Positions 56,560 to 64,000 of a stretch of DNA of 64,000 bases are shown piece by piece. Positions within the stretch are counted from its first letter, which is position 1. Each line of letters opens with the position of its first letter. Location of the stretch: NCBI GenBank assembly GCA_014529385.2, contig CM043954.1:95065247-95129246 (forward strand). Reading direction: 5' to 3'. The translations under genes were made by a program, and so were the position numbers. Origin of the DNA: Adiantum capillus-veneris (Eukaryota > Streptophyta > Polypodiopsida > Polypodiales > Pteridaceae). A model generated the notes under the pieces. The model did not search any database. It saw only the letters and a program-made list of their open reading frames with translations, and was not told the DNA's origin.

Positions 56560-57620
56560 GTGGCTGGCTAAGGTGGGAAGCATCTCTCTGAACCCATTTT
56601 GGAGAGAAGCTACTAGAAATACCAATAACAAAGGCATCCGACGTCTGGACCAATTGTGGGATCTCAACAGTAAACGATGGAAAAGAACAAACCAAATGGC
56701 TCTCCAATACAACTTGGATGGGATGAAAAGGCTACTAATCAGCAGAGCCCTAGAACGGATGGACAATTGGTGACTTCCTAGTTGCGAGTCTGAGTTGGAG
56801 TGGAAAGCATGGCGATGGTCTAAGGATAGACACTTCTGTAAGCCTCAAACCAAAGAAGTATACCACACACTTATGACTTCGATGGATTGGTTCTCTCCAC
56901 TAAACAATCAATGGGGTATGAAGTGGCCAAAGTCAAGATGGGAGAAAGTCACCAAGAACATCTGGTGCCCACAATGGCCCCTCATATAAGAAGTTACTTC
57001 TCTGGAAACTAATATGGGAAGCATTTCCAACTAGGGTAAAGGCTCTTGCTAGGGGAATTGGCCCACATACATGCTCTCAATGCAGAATGGCTAGCAAAGA
57101 CATGTCCCACCTCTTCAAGGAGTGCCCTGCGATCAACGGCCTTGCGCGTAAGATATGCAAATGGGTGCAAAGACATGGAAGATAGGCTTCTATAAGAACG
57201 ATTTGTTCTTGGGAGGGAAGGTATTGAAAAGCCAAGAGCCGCTTATTGCAACACAAATTGTTAGGTTCTTCTACTTCAAACAGGTTTGGAAGGCTAGGAA
57301 CGGTCGCTTGTTCGATAGAACCATGGAAACAACCACGCTCACGAACATAATTCAAGAAAGTAAGGGGGGCGATCTTGTCCTTTGGAAAACGCGAGAACTT
57401 TGATGAATGGAACAGGGTAATGACACCACTTTAGCTGACTCTCATAGATAAGGACCCTGCATTGTCCACAGGGTGGTTCCCTATTAGCCGATGTATCAGT
57501 AACATTTAAGAGTTGTTGTGGCTCGGCATGAGCATGGCACGATTGTAATTTTTTGTGGTTGTCAATATAATTCACTCACCATTGTGAGTTCTGCAAAAAA
57601 AATTAAAAAAAAATTCTTGT
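56560..57620 (+). pseudogene. LINE 3' end, copy 2
   Basis: The frame 56,558-56,989 (one stop at 56,771) encodes GIRRLDQLWDL, LLISRALERMDNW, ELEWKAWRWSKDRHF, KPQTKEVYHTLMTSMDWF and RWEKVTKNIW. After a frameshift the zf-RVT-like segment RVKALARGIGPHTCSQCRMA and SHLFKECPAIN follows (57,030-57,130). The frame at 57,155-57,403 encodes WKIGFYKNDLFLGGKVL and RFFYFKQVWKARNGRLFD. The tail has ACTCACCATTGTGAGT (57,574-57,589) and an A-run. Same orientation as copy 1, about 1.7 kb away, so either independent insertions or a segmental duplication. Confidence 0.85.
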
Positions 57621-57811
57621 TTATAACAAGTGCTACCAAACCCCAATTCAATGCTAGAAAAAAACCTAGGTTTAGTGTAATTCCACCTACAAATTTAGAG
57701 AAGTTTACTATAATTTCGTGTAAAAACCTAAATTTAGTCAATTTTGTGTGTGTGTGTGTTTGTTGACTGTTTTAAGACATACAATTATAAGACAGGCAAA
57801 TCACTTACCAA

Positions 57812-58000
57812 TCTTTTTTTTTCCAAAACTCACAATAGTGAGTGGTAGATAAATTAGCACAACCAAAAAACTTTAACCAGCAGCCATGCTCAATACGAGC
57901 CATGGAATCACATCCCACAATCATGACACAAGATACAGTGGCTAACAAGGGGAGCCACTCTGATACAACCAACAGGTACAACAACACTTACATCAATAAA
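57812..58000 (-). mobile_element. LINE 3' UTR fragment, copy 3 (antisense)
   Basis: The minus strand carries CCATGGCTCGTATTGAGCAT, related to the GGCTCGGCA(C/T)(A/G)AGCATGG of copies 1 and 2. It then has CCACTCACTATTGTGAGTTT (hairpin 57,828-57,843) and an A-run. Only the last about 190 bp of the element are present. Confidence 0.65.
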
Positions 58001-58799
58001 TCAAGGCTGAACAGGGAGCCACCCTCCCAAATCAAGAAGGAGCGCAAGCATCCTACAAGTTGCCACAAGGAAATCACGTGCTGCCACAAGGCAAGTTCCC
58101 ACCCACAAAGGACCAACGAACCAACCATCCAGAGAGCACTATTAGTCGCAAGAAGGGGGGAGCCGAAGCCCCATCACCGGCCGCACACGAGCCACCACAC
58201 ATCGCACAACAAGGCCAGAACAAAGATGATCCTCTGAGCCAACCGTCACCATAGATTCCAACTAAGCTCAACCAAAGTGCAGACTAGTCATGCAAACGGG
58301 CCATGAAAATCCACGAGCTTCACGGAATCCATACGATGCCACGGATCGACGATGTTGTCACCACTATGAGACCCTCCAATGAATAGCAAAGGAGCTTCCC
58401 CCACAAGCGTAGGCTGACCAAGAAACAAAGGTGCCACGAAAAGCCCCAGTTGCCACAACATGGCCACTCACTCACGAACAGGCTATCAAATAGAAGAACT
58501 CCAAGGCTAGACGAGCAGGGTTTCCCCGGCACAGAGAGGTGTCGCCGCCAGACCCCTGAGCACAAAAATAGAGGGGAGAAGAAGCCGAACTTGAGGAGGC
58601 ACATAATGGCAGAGAGCCCCTCCCAGGGCATCCCCCATTCCTCTACGAAGCAGATATGCCCCTCAAGGTGGTGAAGTTTCCATGTTCAACTTCCCCAAGT
58701 ACTCCACACCTACCACCATCCCCTGCAATGCCTTCCCGAACCCCCCCCCCCCCCCCTAATCATGGAGAGCTCACAAAGCTGACATAGTAGGGCGAGTGC
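58001..58799. other. Non-genic stretch, C-run near its end
   Basis: GC-richer sequence with overlapping short ORFs and no recognisable domain. A C16 run lies at 58,741-58,756. Confidence 0.3.
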
Positions 58800-60189
58800 T
58801 GTAAGATTCGTCTAAAGTGGATGCCACCATGAGCGGGCCATGTCGTGGATGGACGTGGAGAGAAGGTGAAAGAGAGAGAGAGGAGCTTTGACACAAAAGG
58901 TAGAACAAAATTATAACGCTATGAGAGATTTGTATCAAAGCCTTTTACATATATATATATATAGGGTGATTTTTCCATGCAAACTCTACCTACACTGGAA
59001 CTATATTTGCATGCTATTAGGGTATGTTCCCATGCGCACAAAAGGGCTTGAAAATCCAACAATCCCCCCCTCAAGCCCGAACTAGATTTACCCCTCTCAT
59101 GATACCTCGGGTTTTTTGGTGTACTCGTCAACCGTGAGTTTTAGGTTCTCATGAGAAATGGTTTACAAAAATGAGGACCTGAACAAAAATGATATTTTTG
59201 GGAGGTCTTACCACTTTGTATGTGTGACAGTGTCTATAACCCGTACAAATTTTTGTCATGGCAGTATTTGACAACTTGTAAGCTAAAACAAGGCTTTTGG
59301 AAGATAATTGTGGTTGTGTTGACAATAGACAGACAAAACAAATATATGATACTGAACAAGGAAAAATAGCTTTTTGAACTCTGTGATGATGTACCGAGTG
59401 CTCGAAGCAAACGGTTTGCACAATGATTGTGTGTCTCCCAACGATTGGCGACCCATGTATCTTCTTGCTTCATCTGGTTTCTTTGCCAATTTGACATTTG
59501 GGCTCTTAAGCCTCTCTCGCATGTGTTTGTAGCATGTTGCAAGCATTGTTGTATTGGAGGCATCAAACCATGGATAAGTTCGTTTTAAAACTCTCAAGGA
59601 GGACGGTCAAGAGCACCACAACTTTGCCGATCTCAAGCTCTTGATGCTACGATTTATTTTTACCTTCGTGGGTGTCACTCACAAGGGACCCTGTGGCTAG
59701 CATCCTTTTGAAATGCTAGCAAAACTACCAAGAAGTTTGACCCAAAAATTATGTTGGATTGCAATATAAAAGGCCAACTTACAGTAGCATTTTGAGAATG
59801 CTTCTCTGAAAGCTTTGCTATTGTTGCGCTATTGCCACCGCTTCAACACGCCTCCAATACCGACAACATAATGAAATTGTGCATAGAACAGTTACCGACA
59901 ACAACCACAAAGGACGATGTTTTGAGAGGTTGTCCCAAACCACCTGCGTGAGATTTTTTGCCACTTAGAAGACTACAACAAAAGATGGCTTTCCGATATA
60001 TTGTCACAATCACTAGGGCTCGCTAAGGACTATTGTTAGGGTTTTCCTCTGCTGCTGCAACTACCTATAAAGGAGATGGCATTTTGATATGCCCCACCTT
60101 GGCTCATATACCACTTGAAAGGGTGTGGGCTATGGTGGATGCCATTAGGGTATGTTCCCACGGGCACCAAAGGTCTTGAAAACCCAACA
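58800..60189 (-). mobile_element. Compact non-autonomous LTR element (TRIM-like), 1,390 bp
   Basis: Read on the minus strand, the 5' end is TGTTGGGTTTTCAAGACC at 60,189. A PBS-like TGGTATATGAGCCAAGG lies about 75 bp in. The interior is about 1.0 kb, followed by a PPT GAGGGGGGGAT (59,062-59,072) and a 3' LTR starting TGTTGGATTTTCAAGCCC at 59,061. That LTR holds a TATATATATATA stretch and ends CTTACA at 58,800. The two LTR starts match over about 56 bp. AGTGC flanks both sides (58,795-58,799 and 60,190-60,194), a 5-bp target duplication. The 5' LTR appears shortened to about 70 bp. No gag or pol motifs in the interior. Confidence 0.65.
58946..58964. repeat. (TA)n tract, possible LTR TATA region
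   Basis: About nine TA units inside the 3' LTR of the TRIM-like element. Confidence 0.8.
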
Positions 60190-60213
60190 AGTGCTAGGGT
60201 TCTCTCGCTACCC

Positions 60214-60405
60214 AAAGCACTTACCAATCTTAAGAGAAGCACTCTTTGTCTCTCGTACAATTCATATGTGAGTGTTTTAACCTCTCTTAAAGGCTAAAAC
60301 TCTCACTCACAAATTACAAGAGAGGCAAAGCACTTACAATAATAAGAGATACACTCTTTGCCTCTCTTACAATTCATATGTGAATGCTTTAACCTCAAAG
60401 AGAAT
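60214..60405 (+). repeat. Tandem duplication, 113-bp period
   Basis: AAAGCACTTAC...AATTCATATGTGA(G/A)TG(T/C)TTTAACCTC begins at 60,214 and again at 60,327. Confidence 0.75.
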
Positions 60406-60407
60406 CT

Positions 60408-60465
60408 CCCCCCCCCCCCCCCCCCCCCCCAAAACACACACACACACATGTGTGTGTGTGTGTGT
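60408..60465. repeat. C23 run followed by a palindromic (AC)n(TG)n microsatellite
   Basis: A C-run spans 60,408-60,430. AC repeats then switch to TG repeats at 60,448/60,449, making a 30-bp perfect palindrome. Confidence 0.9.
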
Positions 60466-60469
60466 CTCC

Positions 60470-61338
60470 ATCCATGTACAAAGCAGGTTGTAGTTTTCAA
60501 GTAGCTAAAATACAACAAAGCTACAGCAGCAATGTGTTGAGCTTCATAAAACAATATTTTGTGCAACGTGTTGAGCTAGAGTAGCAAGTGTTGAGCTTAA
60601 TAAAACAATACTTTGTGCAATCATTCAACCTTGTGCGAGCTTTAGTCCAAAAAGGGCGGTGGTGTTCGGGGAAAAGTGTGTCTCAGCTTCGCCTTGAGCT
60701 GGTTGCTAAATCAAAACAACTACTTGAATGGAGGGAGATAAGGGGAAAAAAAACCTTTTGGACAAGAAATTATTTTGAGCCCATGCACAAAACGTGACTA
60801 GTGCTTTATTGGCTCCATGTTCTGAAAGCAATTCTTTTGTCCATATATGCACCTTGATTTAGAAAAAGTCTACGTGTTATATTATTTTAAACACCCCAAA
60901 AAAAAATACATGTCCGACCCTGCCCATATAAGGGTTCCCTTATATGAACCCTTCCAGCATAAGTTCTATTGTGTAGTGTTTTCTACAACTTATGATTGTC
61001 TAGTGTTTTCAATAGTTTGTGCACATCGTTGCGCATGCCTTCAATATTTTAAGAAAGACTTGACTTATTGTGAGTCATTCGATCATATGGTCATTGGTCA
61101 CATATTTAAGGCAACTATATTCAAAGATTCTATTGTTATTATCACAAACATGACAAGTGTGCTTATGGCTTATACAATAATTTCATGTGGAGCTGGATTG
61201 TATCATTATATTCTCAACACTAAGTAACACGAGATCCTTAAGACCCCAGGTTGATGGGATCAACGGTTGTTGTTCCCCACGGGAATCTCGAAGCGGATGG
61301 ACAATCCAACCAAAATGGGCACCCGCCTTACGGCCACA
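60470..61338. other. Non-genic stretch
   Basis: A direct repeat, GTGTTGAGCTT(C/A)ATAAAACAAT, occurs at about 60,536 and 60,588. The 126-codon ORF at 60,847-61,227 has no recognisable domain and is probably chance. Confidence 0.35.
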
Positions 61339-61384
61339 CGATTTGAGCCCGGCACCTCACATTTGCAAGGCCGATGGCAAAACC
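61339..61384 (-). repeat. tRNA-like (SINE) remnant
   Basis: On the minus strand GGTTTTGCCATCGG and, about 30 bases on, CGGGCTCAAATCG resemble A and B boxes. The fit is weaker than at 27.6 kb. Confidence 0.3.
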
Positions 61385-61616
61385 ACCTCATTCGCATGTA
61401 TCATGTGACATGGGTGGCAAGCATAACATTTATAACTAAATTTGGATGTCAACCTTCCATTGTCCTTGTTTACTTTTCGTTGATCGAACAGTGGCGTGCA
61501 TGTCGTGATTCTCGCCTGCAATTCCCCGCAGTTGATCCCATGGTGGAGGCTTCATTGAAGGACGCGTGTTACTTAGTGTTGAAGCTATGCCTACGATCTC
61601 TAAATAAAATTACATA

Positions 61617-61710
61617 TATTAGGTAGTTTCAACGCTTTAAATACATGTTTCAACGCTTTAAATAAACTTACACAATATTAGGTAGTTTCAATGCTTTAAA
61701 TACATGTTTT
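61617..61710 (+). repeat. Short direct repeats
   Basis: TATTAGGTAGTTTCAA(C/T)GCTTTAAATACATGTTT occurs at about 61,617 and 61,677, with a half copy between. Confidence 0.7.
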
Positions 61711-62103
61711 GATTAAATTCTTTTGATCCATATCTAGGGTGCATGCAGAGTGCGTCCATGTGTTGCACAATTAGGACAAGAACTCTCCATATTATTACTT
61801 CTTAAACTCTCTATAATGGTCAAGTTATTGTTCTATTTTCTAGGGTTGAAGAGGGTCAAGAGGGTAAAGGCTCTGGCAAGGGAATCCATGACACCAAGGG
61901 CTCCTAGGGCCTTGAAAGGAAAATCACCCATCCACCCCCCGCTCCATTAAAAAGAGGGAATGTTGGCGTTCCTCTCCACAATCCCTTTGAAGTGCTTCAG
62001 GGTAAGAAGTCCTTTGGTCTTGAGAGGCCTCTGGATTCTTGTGGGACCAGTGTGGCGAGAATAGGGCAAGCATCGGATGTAAAAGGATTCCTCCTCCTTT
62101 CCC
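61711..62103 (+). other. Non-genic stretch, probably LINE 5' region
   Basis: It lies directly upstream of the LINE ORF2 start. No ORF1 was recognised. Confidence 0.3.
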
Positions 62104-62357
62104 CATGAATTCCACACTTCAAATGTTGTCGTCGAATGTAAAGGGCTTAAGAACAAAAGAGAAGCAAGGAAAGCTTCGGCAATGCATGAAGAGGAGAAAA
62201 GATATTAACTTCTGGTGTCTGCAGGAACACCATGAATTCCGCACTTCAAATGCTGTCATGGAATGTGAAGGGCTTAAGAGCGATAGAGAAGCAAAGAAAG
62301 CTTTGGCAATGCATAAAGAGGAGAAAAGATATTAATTGCTGGTGTCTGTAGGAACAC
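62104..62357 (+). repeat. 127-bp tandem duplication of the LINE ORF2 start
   Basis: CATGAATTCC(A/G)CACTTCAAATG... begins at 62,104 and 62,231, about 88% identical. The period is not a multiple of three, so it changes the frame. Confidence 0.85.
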
Positions 62358-64000
62358 CACCTTGATGCATCACTTCCAAGAAAGCAATCACTTCATTGAA
62401 CTTCCGTTCTTCTACGACACCACACCTGATGGTTTTAGTGGACCGATGACAAGATTTCATAGGGATCTAGAGCGAAAACTAGTGTATCAACACCTGTCCG
62501 GGAGGGCTCTTGCGGAGTCTCTTAGGATTTATAACAACTTGCTTCCTATTGTCAACATCCACGCTTCTAATGATTCTAAAGGCAGGTTGATGTTATGGAA
62601 TGACCTCTCACAAATTCAAATAGAAGGGGATTTTTCTTGATGAGAGACTTTAATATGGTATGTTCCAGACAAGATAGGCAGGCCCTTCAAGCATTTTGGC
62701 AGGGGTGAGCGTTAGAATTGAGCCTCCCTAGAACATAAATGGAACTTGGTAGATGCCTGGAAGTGTGGCCCTTCGAAGGATGATGCGGGGTACACTTACC
62801 ATTGTCTCCAATCCTCTTAGTCTGCCTCAAGATTGGACAAGCTTTATTTCTCTCATAGCAAAGATTGGGTGCCTTCTTTGTTGCATATGCAAGTCCTTGT
62901 GAATGAAAGTCTCTCAGATCACTTTACTCTTCTTGGTACCTTGGAATTTACTTTTGAAGAATTACACCAGCCAAAAGGTGCCAAGAAACTTCTCATCACC
63001 TACCCAAATCTATTAAAAATTGCTCACTTTAAGGCGACGCTGTCTCGAGCCATGGAAGAATTGAAACAGGAAAATCATCAAGGAAAGAACAGACTCATGG
63101 AAAAGATTTAATAAAAAAATCCAAACTGCAATTAAGAGAGTTGGATCTATGCTCAAAAAGGCTAACAACCATGCAATTTCAATCTCTAAATCTAGATATG
63201 ATGGGCTAGGCATAAAGAGAATGCAAGGCAAGGCCTCTGACCTAGAACACATGGAATGGTTGAAGATCAAGTAGTCCTTGCATGAAAGGGAACTCGAGGA
63301 GACTAACCTTTCTAGAATTCATGCCAAGGAGAGGAGCATGAATACTAAGGAGGCCAACAAAAACAATCTGCTCAGAACGATCAAGGAAAGAAAACGACAG
63401 GGATCAACAACCAAGGAGTTCAGCACAACAACCCTAATCAGATGGGCAAAGTGATGCTAGATCATCTCAGCCAAATCATTGGAAAGGAAGACTCTCCCTC
63501 TCCCATAATCAGAGAAGCTAGGGCTAAATTTTTTACATCCACCCAACATTAGTGGACTCAAACCGAGAAAACTACCTAGAAAGGCCCTTTACCCTGTATG
63601 AGTGTTGGTTGACACTCAAAAAGTTGAGCAAAGAAAAATTTACAGGATGGGATGGGATCAGGACCGAGTTTTGTCAAGAGTTTTGGAAAGTTTTGGGTCC
63701 ATCCTTTTTGCTTATGGTCAACAGAGCCTTTTCTAAAGGCACACTTGAATCAAGTCTGAAGAAAGGATTAATCAAGCTCATCCCCAAGCAATTAGCATGA
63801 TCTCAACTCAAACAGTGGAGACCAATCACACTTATGACAGTGGTATACAAGGTGTTGGCTAAACTCATCGCTAAAAGAATGGCCCTTGTGTAAGCATATG
63901 TCATCTCTACCCACCAACATGGATTTTTAAAAGGAAGATCATTCATGATAATGTCTTGGCGGCCATGATAGGTATGGAATATGCCAAGTTCAAGAAACAG
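62104..64000 (+). pseudogene. L1-type LINE: endonuclease and RT N-terminus (runs off the right edge)
   Basis: ORF2 starts at 62,105 (MNSTLQMLSSNVKGLR...KRRKDINFWCLQEHH), the first endonuclease motif (WNVKGLR, QEHH). The same start is repeated at 62,232, where Trp is present in WNVKGLRA. Endonuclease remnants continue to 62,700, including a DFNMV motif (about 62,650, with Gly replaced by Arg before it). The RT begins near 63,552: FTLYECWLTLKKLSKEKFTG, then GWDGIRTEFCQEFW, KKGLIKLIPK, WRPITLMTVVYKVLAKLIAK and QHGFLKGRSF at the edge. Multiple stops and frameshifts. The RT is separate from, and more N-terminal than, the LINE parts at 9.7 and 55-57 kb. Confidence 0.85.

Noticed and set aside
54830-57620. 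A tandem gene pair
   Set aside because: Both copies are LINE 3' ends with zf-RVT motifs, stops, frameshifts and A-tails, not host genes.
60847-61227. 126-codon plus-strand ORF with hydrophobic patches
   Set aside because: No recognisable domain, no gene context, and composition typical of chance frames in AT-rich DNA.

Overview
The window looks like nuclear DNA from a large, repeat-rich land-plant genome. It is eukaryotic: Ty3/gypsy and Ty1/copia LTR retrotransposons, L1-type LINEs, hairpin MITEs, long (GA)n/(CT)n microsatellites and one spliced gene model, with no operons or prokaryotic signals. The Ty3 element at 30.7-34.8 kb has a C-I-W-C-D zinc knuckle, an FGKGGM motif and a D-H-G protease. 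That style recalls elements of ferns, lycophytes and bryophytes, so a fern is my guess, but only a guess. I did no database search.

Layout, left to right. 1-2.2 kb: gag-protease of a decayed minus-strand Ty3 element (A), with its primer-binding site and probable LTR at 2.57-4.15 kb. 4.19-4.63 kb: a MULE-like MITE with a near-perfect 9-bp target duplication. 6.0-7.1 kb: a cluster of hairpin repeats and inverted repeats. 9.7-11.7 kb: the 3' half of a LINE. 14.6-17.4 kb: a plus-strand Ty3 element (C) with broken gag, protease and RT. 18.8-20.7 kb: a degenerate paralog (B') of an unusual gag/protease-like protein. 23.2-23.6 kb: an LTR remnant. 24.7-26.0 kb: a coiled-coil pseudogene on the minus strand. 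27.2-28.0 kb: a second copy of the 6.0-kb MITE, split by a 525-bp inverted-repeat element.

The most interesting block is a nest of insertions at 30.7-48.6 kb. Ty3 element D (30.7-34.77 kb) is interrupted in RNase H by an LTR element B (LTR 34,770-35,836; tRNA-Asp-type PBS). B has a leader carrying eight near-identical 24-bp palindromes plus one split copy, and then a very long gag/protease-like frame. That frame is itself interrupted by a 5,480-bp rearranged Ty1/copia element (39,114-44,593), flanked by the 5-bp duplication AGAGG. Only one end of this copia insertion is an LTR. Inside it, a truncated 3' LTR is fused to inverted gag, and the fusion occurs twice.

48.7-50.4 kb holds a very decayed minus-strand Ty3 pol (E). 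51.2-53.0 kb holds the only convincing host-gene candidate, a two-exon minus-strand gene of unknown function with about 352 codons. The right end has three LINE 3' ends sharing a terminal hairpin, a compact LTR element with a 5-bp target duplication (58.8-60.2 kb), tRNA-like SINE remnants, and a LINE (62.1-64 kb) whose ORF2 start is tandemly duplicated and which runs off the edge.

Every transposon protein shows stops or frameshifts, so this is old heterochromatin-like sequence. The Ty1/copia INT-RT-RNase H frame is the youngest-looking part, with a single stop.
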